Positions 8,401-17,040 of a stretch of DNA of 53,993 nt are shown here, one piece after another. Each line of letters opens with the position of its first letter. The stretch's first letter is position 1. A program made the translations under genes and the position numbers. This DNA comes from MWDT01 sp035506315 (lineage in GTDB: Bacteria > Verrucomicrobiota > Verrucomicrobiia > Opitutales > Opitutaceae), in contig DATJPQ010000118.1 of the NCBI GenBank assembly GCA_035506315.1, positions 1 to 53,993 of the forward strand. Direction: 5' to 3'. The notes beneath the pieces are model-generated. The model was given only the letters and a program-made list of their open reading frames with translations. It was not told the origin of the DNA and searched no databases.

Positions 8401-10073
8401 CCAAGGTGTATCCCTGGATCGCCAAGGTCCGCCTCACCACCGCCGGCGTCGGCCTCATCTCGCCACCGCCGCACCACGACATCTACTCGATCGAGGACCT
8501 CGCGGAGCTCATCCACGACCTCAAGAACGCCAACCGCGACGCGCGCATCAGCGTGAAGCTGGTCGCCGAGGTGGGTGTGGGCACGATCGCCGCCGGCGTC
8601 GCCAAGGCGCACGCCGACGTCGTCCTCATCTCCGGCCATGACGGCGGCACCGGCGCCTCGCCGCTGACCTCGATCAAGCATGCCGGCCTGCCCTGGGAAC
8701 TTGGTCTCGCCGAGACGCACCAGACGCTCGTGCTGAACAATCTTCGCGACCGCATCGCCGTCGAAACCGACGGCCAGCTCAAGACCGGCCGCGACGTCGC
8801 CATTGCCGCGTTGCTCGGCGCCGAGGAGTTCGGTTTCGCCACCGGTCCGCTCGTCGCCTCGGGCTGTATCATGATGCGCGTCTGCCATCTCAACACCTGC
8901 CCGGCCGGCGTGGCCACCCAGGATCCGCGCCTGCGCGAGAAATTCGCCGGCAAGCCGGAGCACGTGATCAACTTCATGAAGTTCATCGCGACGGAGCTGC
9001 GCGAGATCATGGCCCAGCTCGGCTTCCGCACCGTCGAGGAGATGGTCGGACGCGTCGATTGCCTCGAGCCCAGGCAGGCCGTCGATCACTGGAAGGCCCG
9101 GGGCATCGACTTCAGCAATATTCTCTATCAACCCGACGCCGGGCCCGAGGTCGGACGCTTCTGCCAGGTCAAACAGGACCACGGCCTCGACAAGTCGCTC
9201 GACCTGACCGCGCTCCTCGACCTCTGCCGGCCCGCCATCGAGCGCGGCGAGAAGGTCGAGGCCGAGCTCCCGATCCGGAACATCAACCGCGTCGTCGGCA
9301 CCATCACCGGCAGCGAGGTCACGAAGAAATGGGGCGCGGCGGGCCTGCCCGAGGACACCATCCGTCTCAACTTCCAGGGATCGGCCGGCCAGAGCTTCGG
9401 CGCCTTCATGCCTCGCGGCATGTCGTTCACCCTTGAAGGCGACGCCAACGACTACGTCGGCAAGGGTCTTTCGGGCGGCAAGATCGTCGTGCGTCCGCCC
9501 GCCGGCAGCACCTTCGCCTCGGAGGAGAACATCATCATTGGCAATGTGGCCTTCTATGGTGCCACCAGCGGCGAGGCCTACATCGGCGGCATGGCGGGAG
9601 AGCGCTTCTGCGTCCGCAACAGCGGCATCAACGCCGTGGTCGAGTCCGTGGGCGACCACGGTTGCGAGTACATGACCGGCGGTCGCGTGGTGGTGCTCGG
9701 CGCCACCGGGCGCAATTTCGCGGCGGGCATGTCGGGCGGCATCGCCTACGTGCTCGACGAGCAAGGCGATTTCGCCGGCCGCGTGAACCAGCAGATGGTC
9801 GGCCTCGAAAAAATCACCGACCCGGCGGAGGCCGCCGCGGTCCGCGCCCTGATCGAGCGGCACTTCGCTTGCACGAACAGCGTCCGCGCCCGGCAGGTGC
9901 TCGACGCCTGGGAGCAGAAATTGCCCCGCTTCGTGAAAGTCATGCCGAAGGATTACCAGCGCATGCTGGCCTGCATCGCGCGCGTCCATGAGCAGGGCCA
10001 CACCGGCGAGGAGGCGATCATGGCCGCCTTCGAGGAAAACGCCCGCGACCTCTCGCGCGTCGGCGGCAACTGA
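5415..10073 (+). CDS. gltB: Glutamate synthase large subunit (GOGAT alpha)
   Basis: About 1552 residues, a normal GltB length. Order: class II glutamine amidotransferase (catalytic Cys42 in HDACGVGF, expected to become the N-terminus after cleavage; HNGEIN motif), central domain, FMN-binding synthase barrel (GEGGEDPARY, SGHDGGTGASPL), the 3Fe-4S motif CIMMRVCHLNTCPAG, and the C-terminal GXGXG beta-helix. It transfers glutamine amide nitrogen to 2-oxoglutarate, making two glutamates, with GltD supplying electrons from NAD(P)H. A GTG at 5415 was chosen because upstream codons from TTG 5328 or ATG 5343 read as non-coding leader; the exact start is uncertain. gltD follows after 58 nt. A very long frame on the opposite strand is a shadow. 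Confidence 0.96.
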   Translation: MNKAQHPDPHRRRNQARDPQPRQLGLPPKQGLYDPWFEHDACGVGFVVDIKGRKSHQILQQAIQVLKNLDHRGASGSEANTGDGAGVLLQMPHAFLLEVCKKGRIALPGPLEYGCGLVFLPRNPTHRRRLEERFEQIVQSEGQSFLGWRTVPANSASLGDTARSCEPFIRQVFIGRHKNLTDDLAFERKLYVIRKRAYSEIRAAGLDGGEYWYLPSLSARTIVYKGMLLTEQLPEYFPDLVDPAMETALALVHSRFSTNTFPSWERAHPYRYMAHNGEINTLRGNINWMHARGALFESDLFGDDIKKVYPIIDPNGSDSAMFDNTLELLVLAGRSLPHAMMMLIPEPWSNHQTMADEKRAFYQYHSCLIEPWDGPASIAFTDGRKIGAVLDRNGLRPSRYYVTKDERVIMASEVGVLNVPADQVAQKGRLQPGRMFLIDTEEGRIVADEEIKGKIAAERPYRLWLNEHLVHLDDMPAAPNLPVPDASTLLKRQIAFGYTYEDLRILLTPMARDGVEAVGSMGNDAALAVLSNQPRILYDYFKQLFAQVTNPPIDSIREDLIISAETRLGSEGNLLNPQPSACRRVELEWPILTNEEMAKIRRLDLPGFKVGVLPILFRVTRGEKGLAKSVEELCVMARRMIEEEEVNIILLSDRGVTQDYAPVPALLAVAGLHHYLIREGLRTRISMVLETGEAREVHHFSLLIGYGCSAVNPYLAFETVDEMIQDGLLPNVDHKTACKNIVKAASKGVIKVMSKMGISSIQSYRGAQVFEAVGLRQDIVDKYFTWTPSRVGGVGLDVIAQEVLARHHQAYPERAVDGNVLPVGGQYQWRDEGEAHLFNPETIHRLQKAVRTGSYAVFKEYAKLINDQSKSLCTLRSLLEFKAATAIPLDQVEPVESIMKRFKTGAMSYGSISKEAHENLAVAMNRIGGKSNTGEGGEDPARYQALANGDSRNSAIKQVASGRFGVTSEYLVNARELQIKMAQGAKPGEGGQLPGTKVYPWIAKVRLTTAGVGLISPPPHHDIYSIEDLAELIHDLKNANRDARISVKLVAEVGVGTIAAGVAKAHADVVLISGHDGGTGASPLTSIKHAGLPWELGLAETHQTLVLNNLRDRIAVETDGQLKTGRDVAIAALLGAEEFGFATGPLVASGCIMMRVCHLNTCPAGVATQDPRLREKFAGKPEHVINFMKFIATELREIMAQLGFRTVEEMVGRVDCLEPRQAVDHWKARGIDFSNILYQPDAGPEVGRFCQVKQDHGLDKSLDLTALLDLCRPAIERGEKVEAELPIRNINRVVGTITGSEVTKKWGAAGLPEDTIRLNFQGSAGQSFGAFMPRGMSFTLEGDANDYVGKGLSGGKIVVRPPAGSTFASEENIIIGNVAFYGATSGEAYIGGMAGERFCVRNSGINAVVESVGDHGCEYMTGGRVVVLGATGRNFAAGMSGGIAYVLDEQGDFAGRVNQQMVGLEKITDPAEAAAVRALIERHFACTNSVRARQVLDAWEQKLPRFVKVMPKDYQRMLACIARVHEQGHTGEEAIMAAFEENARDLSRVGGN

Positions 10074-10092
10074 AGCGGCCCTCCGGGCCGAA

Positions 10093-10127
10093 ATTCCAAA
10101 TCTCAATTTTCAAATCTCAAATATCCC
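10093..10127. repeat. Heptamer A-rich repeat array between gltB and gltD
   Basis: Units of seven bases of the type TCAAATC repeat about four times. The same 7-nt periodic design recurs at 28316-28450 and inside gcvP at 31719-31746. It fills most of the gltB-gltD gap. Confidence 0.6.
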
Positions 10128-10131
10128 CCCG

Positions 10132-11616
10132 ATGGGCAAACCAACTGGATTCATCGAGTATCTGCGGGAGCTGCCCGTGGACCGGCCGCCGCTGGAACGC
10201 GTGAGCGACTGGAACGAGTTTCACCACCACATGGAGCAGAAAAAGCTCCGGGCGCAGGGCGCGCGGTGCATGGATTGCGGCATTCCGTTCTGCCATACCG
10301 GCAAGCTCATCAGCGGCATGGCCTCGGGCTGCCCGATCCACAACCTCATCCCCGAGTGGAACGACCTGGTTTACCGTGGCCTCTGGCGCGAGGCGCTCGC
10401 CCGCCTGCACAAGACCAATAATTTTCCCGAATTCACCGGTCGCGTCTGCCCCGCGCCGTGCGAGGGCTCCTGCACGCTCGGCATCATCAACCCGCCGGTC
10501 ACGATCAAGAACATCGAGTGCAGCATCATCGACAAGGGGTGGGACGAAGGCTGGGTGCTGCCGGAACCGCCGCGGGTGCGCACCGGCAAGAAGGTTGCCG
10601 TCATCGGTTCCGGCCCCGCCGGACTTGCCGCCGCCGCGCAGCTCAACAAGGCCGGTCACTGGGTGACGGTCTTCGAGCGGGCCGACCGGCCCGGCGGGCT
10701 CCTCATGTACGGCATCCCGAACATGAAGCTCGACAAGCAGGAGGTGCTGGCACGCCGCATCGAACTCCTGTCCCAGGAGGGCATCCGGTTCATCTGCAAC
10801 GCAGATGTCGGCGAGAACGTCGAACCGCAGATTTTCCTCAAGGAATACAACGCCACCGTGCTCTGCACGGGCGCCACGCAGCCGCGCGACCTGCCCGTCG
10901 AGGGCCGTAATCTGCCGGGCGTGCATTTCGCGATCGAATACCTCACGGCCAATACCAAGGCGGTGCTGGCCGGCCAGCCCGACAAGAGTCCGATCCACGC
11001 CCGCGGCAAGGATGTGGTCGTCATCGGCGGCGGCGACACCGGCACCGATTGCGTGGGCTCCGCGATCCGGCAGGGCTGCAAAAGCATCGTGCAGATCGAG
11101 ATTTTGCCCCAGCCGCCCATGGAGCGCGCGGCCGACAATCCCTGGCCCGAATGGCCCAAGGTCTATCGCATGGATTACGGGCAGGAGGAGGCCGCCGCCA
11201 AGTACGGCGCCGATCCGCGCATCTATCTCACCACGGTGAAGAAATTTATCGGCGACCAGGCGGGCCGTGTGCAGCAGCTCATCACCGTCCAGATCAAGTG
11301 GGAGAAAAACGAGAAGGGCCAGTTCGTGCCGAAGGAACAGCCCGGCACCGAGCAGACGCGCCCCGCGCAACTCGTGCTCCTGGCGATGGGCTTTCTCGGA
11401 CCGGAGCAGGCGCTGCTCCAGGAGCTCAAGCTCGAGACCGATGCCCGCAGCAACATCAAGGCCGAGCACGAGAAGTACTCGACCAACCTGCCGGGTGTTT
11501 TTGCCGCCGGCGATTGCCGTCGCGGCCAGAGCCTCGTGGTGTGGGCGATCAACGAAGGTCGCGGCGCGGCCCGCGAATGCGACCGCTACCTGATGGGCGC
11601 GACCGACCTGCCGTAA
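10132..11616 (+). CDS. gltD: Glutamate synthase small subunit (GOGAT beta)
   Basis: A 494-residue flavoprotein that passes electrons from NAD(P)H through FAD and Fe-S clusters to GltB. N-terminal Cys motifs CMDCGIPFC, SGCPIHN and CPAPCEGSC bind the [4Fe-4S] clusters. The FAD fold follows (VAVIGSGPAGLAAA), then the NAD(P)H fold (VVVIGGGDTGTDCVG), and the C-terminal FAD contact GVFAAGDCRRGQSLVVWAI. Length and motif order are typical. It lies directly behind gltB. The start ATG at 10132 gives the usual N-terminus MGKPTGFIEYLRE; the reading frame extends upstream only through gltB's shadow. A hairpin with an 8-bp stem follows at 11620-11639 but lacks a U-run. Confidence 0.96.
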   Translation: MGKPTGFIEYLRELPVDRPPLERVSDWNEFHHHMEQKKLRAQGARCMDCGIPFCHTGKLISGMASGCPIHNLIPEWNDLVYRGLWREALARLHKTNNFPEFTGRVCPAPCEGSCTLGIINPPVTIKNIECSIIDKGWDEGWVLPEPPRVRTGKKVAVIGSGPAGLAAAAQLNKAGHWVTVFERADRPGGLLMYGIPNMKLDKQEVLARRIELLSQEGIRFICNADVGENVEPQIFLKEYNATVLCTGATQPRDLPVEGRNLPGVHFAIEYLTANTKAVLAGQPDKSPIHARGKDVVVIGGGDTGTDCVGSAIRQGCKSIVQIEILPQPPMERAADNPWPEWPKVYRMDYGQEEAAAKYGADPRIYLTTVKKFIGDQAGRVQQLITVQIKWEKNEKGQFVPKEQPGTEQTRPAQLVLLAMGFLGPEQALLQELKLETDARSNIKAEHEKYSTNLPGVFAAGDCRRGQSLVVWAINEGRGAARECDRYLMGATDLP

Positions 11617-11653
11617 ATCCCGCGCCGTGACCGGCGCGGCTGCTTACCGGTCG

Positions 11654-11683
11654 TAGCCGCCGCGGTTACGCGGCGGAGCCCGG
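11654..11683. repeat. REP-like hairpin TAG-CCGCCGCG
   Basis: An 8-bp stem CCGCCGCG / CGCGGCGG with loop GTTA (11657-11676), flanked by TAG and AGCCC. An inverted copy with identical stem and flanks is at 49393-49412. The rest of the 11617-11916 gap has no gene; it carries two direct copies of ATTAATCGC (11826 and 11853) before the HDOD gene. Confidence 0.65.
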
Positions 11684-11916
11684 AACGGCTTGCCGTTCCA
11701 CGCTGGTCCGCACGGGAGCGCGGGCACTCTTGCCCGCCAGGCCACCGTCATGCGTTCCAGTTGCCGTCGCATCACCACTGGGAATAGAGGGCATAAGCAA
11801 ATCGTGTTTGTGGCGCGCGGGGCGCATTAATCGCAAATAACTCCATCTTTGGATTAATCGCGGCGGTGTTATGTGCCGATAAAAGGCCACTGGTTATTTA
11901 TTTTGACCGTTCATCG

Positions 11917-12750
11917 ATGGACCACGAGTTGACCCGCGATATCTTGGAGGTCGAATTGCACCGACTTTCCGCCGCGCCTCGGATTATTCCGAAGCTGGCG
12001 GCATTGGTGCGCGATCCAAACATGAATCCGGAGGATGTGATCGACGTCATCCGGCATGATCCGGCGTTGACGGTCCGGTTGATCGCAGCATGCAAATCGG
12101 CGGCGGTCCACCGGCAGGTGGAGGTGAACAATGTCATCGAGGCCGTGCAGTGCCTGGGTTTTGCCGAAGTTTACCGGATCGCGACAGTGGTGGCGTTTCG
12201 CAGCGGTTTTAGCGGTCCGTTCCAGGTCTATGCGGAATCGGCGGAAGATGTCTGGCAGCGGGCCATCGCGACGGCGTGCTTCATGGAAGAGTTTGCCCTG
12301 GCGGAAGAGGGCGACCACTGGGCGGCCTACACCACAGGTTTGTTGCACATGATCGGGGTGTTCTTCATCGACTGGCATTGCGCACAGCGTCCCGGAACCG
12401 TCATCCCGCTCCGGAGCATGCCCGAGCAGCTCCGGCTCGAGGTCGAAAGGGCGGGATTCACCCACATGGAACTGTCGGCGCTGGCGCTCGATTACTGGGG
12501 CTTCGCGCGCGAAATTTACGAACCCATTCGCTGGTATCACGAGCCGGCGCAGGCGGGCGCCTACGCGCATCAAGCCGAAATGCTGGGTTTGTCGTTGGAT
12601 TTTTCGCGGGCCGTCCTCGCCGAGACGAAACTTACGGCCTACCATCGCTGGTGGTATGCGCACGTCGTGCGCTCGGCCGACCCGTTGGCGGAAGTCGCCG
12701 ACCGGGTGCAAAGCCGGCTCCAGACGATTTCGGAATTCTTGCAGGTTTAG
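11917..12750 (+). CDS. HDOD-domain signalling protein
   Basis: A 277-residue protein with an HDOD domain over most of its length: LSAAPRIIPKLAALV at the start, then VIRHDPALTVRLIAACKSA, VIEAVQCLGFAEVYRIA and a hydrophobic TTGLLHMIGVFFID helix. HDOD proteins resemble HD-domain phosphohydrolases but lack the metal-binding HD pair, and act in signalling. No second domain is attached. The convergent gene at 12994 encodes a second HDOD protein of similar size, so the two are probably paralogues. The start at ATG 11917 gives a clean N-terminus MDHELTRDILEVEL; the frame upstream is not convincing. Targets are unknown. Confidence 0.85.
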   Translation: MDHELTRDILEVELHRLSAAPRIIPKLAALVRDPNMNPEDVIDVIRHDPALTVRLIAACKSAAVHRQVEVNNVIEAVQCLGFAEVYRIATVVAFRSGFSGPFQVYAESAEDVWQRAIATACFMEEFALAEEGDHWAAYTTGLLHMIGVFFIDWHCAQRPGTVIPLRSMPEQLRLEVERAGFTHMELSALALDYWGFAREIYEPIRWYHEPAQAGAYAHQAEMLGLSLDFSRAVLAETKLTAYHRWWYAHVVRSADPLAEVADRVQSRLQTISEFLQV

Positions 12751-12993
12751 GAGTTTGTCGGGTTTGGGATAAACCTAAATTCCGCAGATCGATCTCGTCC
12801 CAGAGGACCTGGGGCGGCGGAGCCGCCACCAAAGGCCGATTCGATTAGCCACAAAGATCGCAAAAAGGGGTTGGGGCTTCAGCCACAATCGTCCGCGCGC
12901 CCATAGGCGCGACGCTGGGTACAGCATCTACGCAGGATTTTTCGGGCTTTTTATGGCCATCGATTCTTCGCACCCCGACCGCCAGACTCCTTA

Positions 12994-13863
12994 TCACAGC
13001 TTCGTCATCTGGTGCACCCGGACGAGCTGGTCCTGCAACTCGGGCAGGGAGGCGAGCACAGCTTCGCGGCTCAGACGGAGGCAACCAAAGATTTCTTCTT
13101 CGTCGCCGGTTGCGGCGGGCTGTTGATGGTGGCAGACAATGGTGCGCAGCAGGCGCGCTCCATACAACAACGCCGCCATCCGGTCGTGCGGTTCATCGGC
13201 CTCCAGGGGATCGTACTGGTGGCGGATGGGCTCGACGATGGTCGGCGCCAGATCCCATTTCTCCAGCATGTAGGCGCCTACATCCGCCTGGTTGAATCCC
13301 AGCAAGGCAAACTCCGCTCCGCTATGGTCGAGTGGGAAGCCTTCGTCGGAAAGCCGCTTGAGGAGGTCGCCCGTCGTGACGAGGTGGTGGTCGATGGCGA
13401 GCCGTCCGATCCCGTGCAACAGACCGGTGGTGTACGCCACCGAGGTATCCTCGCCCAAACGCGCGGCCAGCGTCTCCGCCGCAAACGCGCACGCCACTGA
13501 CTCACGCCACTGGGTCATGGCGTCGCGTCCGTAGGCCGCGAGCGGTTCGGCGACGATGGCACCCGAAGCCATGACGGCCACCAAATGGTAAACTTCGCGA
13601 AACCCCACGCGGCTCACGGCATCCTCGATCGTCTGGCAGGACTCGCCGCGGCCAAACCAGACGCTGTTGCTGATCTGAATGATTCGCGTCGCGAGTGCCG
13701 CATCCAATCGGATCAGGCTGGCGACGTCGGCGATGCCGGATTCCGGATTGGAGAGCAATCGCTGCAACCGCGCCAGAACGCGGGCGACGGGAGGAAGTTG
13801 ATGCAGCTCGGCGACCAGCTTCTCCGGCGTAAGATTTTTCGAGGATGGCTTCTGGAAGGCCAT
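12994..13863 (-). CDS. HDOD-domain signalling protein
   Basis: A 289-residue HDOD protein: LPPVARVLARLQRLL, then LIRLDAALATRIIQISNSVWF, TIEDAVSRVGFREVYHLVAV and YTTGLLHGIGRLAIDHHL. It is related to the convergent HDOD protein but closer to the family consensus. It lies 125 nt downstream of the hybrid kinase on the same strand, which suggests shared signalling; HDOD proteins often partner with histidine kinases. The start MAFQKPSSKN was chosen over a GTG 18 codons upstream because that region contains a TATAAT promoter-like box (13901-13906). Confidence 0.85.
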   Translation of the reverse strand: MAFQKPSSKNLTPEKLVAELHQLPPVARVLARLQRLLSNPESGIADVASLIRLDAALATRIIQISNSVWFGRGESCQTIEDAVSRVGFREVYHLVAVMASGAIVAEPLAAYGRDAMTQWRESVACAFAAETLAARLGEDTSVAYTTGLLHGIGRLAIDHHLVTTGDLLKRLSDEGFPLDHSGAEFALLGFNQADVGAYMLEKWDLAPTIVEPIRHQYDPLEADEPHDRMAALLYGARLLRTIVCHHQQPAATGDEEEIFGCLRLSREAVLASLPELQDQLVRVHQMTKL

Positions 13864-13900
13864 GGGACCAACTTGGTTGAAAGTCGCGCGAGAAGCCAGC

Positions 13901-13927
13901 ATTATACTGGTAGACACTGATTTTCAA
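13901..13927 (-). promoter_or_regulatory. Possible promoter of the HDOD gene
   Basis: On the minus strand, TTGAAA (13922-13927) and TATAAT (13901-13906) are 15 nt apart, slightly short for sigma-70. It would start transcription about 30 nt before the ATG at 13863, allowing HDOD expression independent of the kinase. Confidence 0.4.
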
Positions 13928-13988
13928 GCTGCGGCCGCATTCCTCCCGACCAAGGCGTGGTGACGCCAATACGTCTGACCGGGCGTGG

Positions 13989-16187
13989 CTATCGGCCTTT
14001 GCCGGCGGCGCGGGTGGCCTGCACTTCGTGAAAGCCGCGGACCAGGGCCTGTTGCAGCTGGTCGAAAATCACCGGCTTGGTGAGAAAATCGTTCAGGCCG
14101 GCGGCGAAGGCGGCCGAGCGTTCGCTGGTGAACGCCGCCGTGGTGACGGCCACGATCCAGGGCGGGCAACCCGGCCCGCGCTCCGCGCGGATCTTGCGGG
14201 TAACCTCGAGGCCGTCCATCACCGCCAGCTGGGTCTCCATCAGCACGACGTCGTAAGTGGTCTGGCGCATCGCGGCGAGCGCCTCGGCGCCGTTGGTCAC
14301 GACGTCCGCCTGATAGCCCAGGCGCGCGAGCATCATCTGTGCGACCTTCTGATTTACGTCGTTGCCCTCGGCCATGAGGATGCGCAGCGGCATGCGCATC
14401 GCCGTATCGGCCAGATTGGGTCCCTTGGGGAAGGCGTCGGCGGCGTCGGCGGCCGGACGCAAGACCTGCCGCAGCGCGCGCAACAGGGGCTCCGGTTTGA
14501 CGGGCTTCTGTAAAACCAGATTGACGCCAGGCCCCTTCGTCCGGCCGCTGAGACGGCTGTAGAGCACCACGGGGCCGCCGGGGAATTTTTCCTCCGCCAT
14601 GATCTGTGCGCAGGTGAAACCGTCGGCGTCGGGCAGATCCTCGGCGAGCAGCACGAGATCGAAGGCATCGCCGTTGTGCAGCAGCGCGAGCGCTTCTTCC
14701 GCCGCGCCGACCAGCGTCGGCTGCATCCCCCACGCGGAGGTATAGCGGCGGAGAAGCTTCTGGTTGGTGGCATTGCTTTCGACGACGAGCAGGCGCTTGC
14801 CGGCCAGTTCGGGGGGGACAAAGGCCGCGCCCTTCTCCAGCTCGATGGCCTGGGTTTCGATCGTAAAATAAAACGTGCTGCCCTGGCCGACATCGCTTTC
14901 CACCCACATGCGCCCGCCCATCATCTCCGCGAGTTTTTTGCTGATGGAGAGGCCGAGGCCGGTGCCGCCGTGGGTCCGGGCGGTGGAGGCGTCCATCTGC
15001 GCATAGCTTTGGAAAAGCAGCTCCTGTTTTTCCTTCGGGATGCCGATGCCGGTGTCACGCACGCTGAAGCGGAGCGTGCAACGGTCGCCGGTGCGTTGCT
15101 CGACCCGGGCCTCCAGGACAATCTCGCCCTGGGCGGTGAACTTCACCGCGTTGCCGGCCAGGTTGAGCAGAATCTGACGCAGACGGATCTGGTCGCCCAC
15201 GACGATCTGCGGCACGCCGTCCTGCAGCACAAAGGCGAGTTCCAGTTTCTTGGCGAAGGCCCGCTGGGCCACCAGATCGACCGTCTCCTCCAGACAGGAG
15301 GCCAGATCGAACTCGATCTTCTCGAGTTCGAACCGCCCGGATTCGATTTTGGAGTAATCGAGGATGTCGTTGATCACGGCGAGCACGGCGGCGCCGGAGA
15401 CCTTGATCGTGCGGAGACACTCGCGTTGCTCGTCGTTGAGCGGGGAGTTCTCGAGGATGTGCGTCATGCCGATCACGCCGTTGAGCGGGGTGCGGATCTC
15501 ATGGCTCATCGTGGCGAGGAACGCGCTCTTGGCCTGGTCGGTGACGGCGGCCTCGACGGCGAGCCCGTTGGCGCGGGCGATGGCCGTCTCGAGCTGGTTG
15601 TTCAGATCCTCCAGCGCGGCGTAGGCGTGGCGGATTTCCTCCTCGGACTTTCTTTGGGCCGTGACGTCATGCGCCAGGATGACGTACGAACCGGCGGCGC
15701 CGTCCGCGCCCGGCACAGGCTGGGCCTCAAGATCGAGCCGGCGGTCCTGGCCCGCGAGAGACACCGAGACGGTGAACGCCTCGTGCGAACGCAGATGCCG
15801 GCGCAATTCCTCCGGCTCGGTCACCAACTTCTCGAGGGGCTTGCCGGCCAGCTCTCCGGCGGCGACCCCGACCATGCCCGCGAATCCGCTGCTCATCCAA
15901 TGCAACCGGCCGTCCGTCTCGGTGACCGCCACGGCCAGCTGGCCCGATTTCGCGAGCGCGGCGAGCGCCTCGGGCCCGAGGCTGTCGGTCCGTGGCTCCC
16001 GGGTGGTTTTCCGCCGGCTCCACCACATGCCCGCCAGCAGCGAGGAGGCCGCGAGCCGCCCCAAATCACCCATACCATCGCCCACCCACCAGCCGGGCGG
16101 AAACCAGCCGGAAAGTCCGGCCAGTCCGTGAGCGCTGAGGTGAAGGTGTGGGGTAGCGGAGAAAAGGGACGCTACAAAAGAGAGCAC
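13989..16187 (-). CDS. Hybrid histidine kinase with two degenerate receiver domains
   Basis: 732 residues: a short hydrophobic N-terminus (about 20-55), one PAS domain (about 75-180), a coiled linker, HisKA with His229 (SHEIRTPLNG), HATPase with N box NLAGNAVKF and G boxes DTGIGI and GGTGLGLS, then two receiver-like domains (about 465-575 and 600-720). In the first receiver the phospho-accepting Asp is Ala515 (LVLLAEDLP) and the acidic pair is altered (VVESN). In the second it is Glu651 (VVLMETQLAVMDG) and the acidic pocket reads AEGND. The kinase core looks active, but neither receiver should accept phosphate at the usual residue. It is followed by an HDOD gene on the same strand. No RBS is obvious. 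Confidence 0.92.
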   Translation of the reverse strand: MLSFVASLFSATPHLHLSAHGLAGLSGWFPPGWWVGDGMGDLGRLAASSLLAGMWWSRRKTTREPRTDSLGPEALAALAKSGQLAVAVTETDGRLHWMSSGFAGMVGVAAGELAGKPLEKLVTEPEELRRHLRSHEAFTVSVSLAGQDRRLDLEAQPVPGADGAAGSYVILAHDVTAQRKSEEEIRHAYAALEDLNNQLETAIARANGLAVEAAVTDQAKSAFLATMSHEIRTPLNGVIGMTHILENSPLNDEQRECLRTIKVSGAAVLAVINDILDYSKIESGRFELEKIEFDLASCLEETVDLVAQRAFAKKLELAFVLQDGVPQIVVGDQIRLRQILLNLAGNAVKFTAQGEIVLEARVEQRTGDRCTLRFSVRDTGIGIPKEKQELLFQSYAQMDASTARTHGGTGLGLSISKKLAEMMGGRMWVESDVGQGSTFYFTIETQAIELEKGAAFVPPELAGKRLLVVESNATNQKLLRRYTSAWGMQPTLVGAAEEALALLHNGDAFDLVLLAEDLPDADGFTCAQIMAEEKFPGGPVVLYSRLSGRTKGPGVNLVLQKPVKPEPLLRALRQVLRPAADAADAFPKGPNLADTAMRMPLRILMAEGNDVNQKVAQMMLARLGYQADVVTNGAEALAAMRQTTYDVVLMETQLAVMDGLEVTRKIRAERGPGCPPWIVAVTTAAFTSERSAAFAAGLNDFLTKPVIFDQLQQALVRGFHEVQATRAAGKGR

Positions 16188-17040
16188 GAGGAAACTCGAC
16201 TGAAAATAAGGATCTATCGGGCCTTAACGGCTATCAAAGTCTGGCCGGTAAAGTCGAGCTGTTCCGCTGGGCCGGCGGTGGCGGGAGTGCATTCGCTCTT
16301 CCCGCAAAGTTGACCGCAGGGTTCTTTCGCCCGGTCACCGGAGGCCCGCCTGCAGCCGGGGGCCGTCGATCCTGTCCGCGGTATTGAGCCGTACTTCGCC
16401 TCCAGACGGCCCCCTATGTGTCACAATCGATCGCCCGCCCGTTGTCGGGCCGGGTCAAGCAGACGCGGCGGGTGCAAAATTTCCCGGTCGCACTCGGGGC
16501 CAACAATGCGAAATCAAGCCGGATACAAATAATAAAGAAGGTTAATCCGGTTAAGTAGCATGAGGGCGGTCGCATTGCGCGCGGTGTTTTGCGTCGTTCG
16601 CCAAACGGGAACAAAACGCTCCGGTGACCCGCTTTGGAAACACCGGTGGCGCGCCGCAGGCACCACACCGCGCGCGAAATTTTTCGGCTGCACCGCGCGT
16701 AATTTTCAAGCGGCCGCATGGAGCCGGGTATATTTGCGCATTTGCCTTGCCCGACACCGGCCTGAATCATCTCTTCACCATTCCGAGATGAGCCCTAATT
16801 TTCGGATTGCCCTAAAATGCCCTCCCCAGGCGATGGTTTTTCGTACCCAACGGACGCCAACGTGGTCGTTGGTTGGCAGCAATTCGAACACCGAACACCA
16901 GCCCGTTGATCCCACCGGCTGCACCCCGGCCGGTTACCCAGTTGGCCAAGTTGGGGCTGACTGGATGTGTGATGGTGATCAATAGGAAACGGAATCCAAC
17001 GATCCCACTTTTCTTTCGCAAACGAAGAAACCTAGAACCC
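16188..17040. other. Long intergenic region upstream of the four-gene synthase operon
   Basis: About 850 bp without a gene I can support. It separates a minus-strand kinase from the plus-strand operon, so both promoters should lie here. It holds a 10-bp inverted repeat (16358-16414) and several AT-rich patches (16500-16560, 16670-16750). Reading frames on both strands are Arg/Pro-rich and lack family motifs. I found no clear sigma-70 or sigma-54 box pair. Confidence 0.6.
16358..16414. repeat. Inverted repeat, possible structured leader
   Basis: GGGGGCCGTC (16358-16367) is the exact reverse complement of GACGGCCCCC (16405-16414), enclosing 37 nt. It lacks a U-run on either side, so it is not a clear terminator. 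It could be part of a leader RNA of the kinase or a stand-alone small RNA. Confidence 0.4.

Noticed and set aside
5883..10106. Open reading frame of about 1400 codons opposite gltB
   Set aside because: It mirrors gltB codon structure in GC-rich DNA, is rich in Ala/Gly/Asp/His without motifs, and gltB is certain. It is a shadow.
16560..16985. Frame of 141 codons in the gap before the split synthase operon
   Set aside because: No signal peptide, motif or ribosome site, and many Arg/Pro/Cys/Trp residues; looks non-coding.
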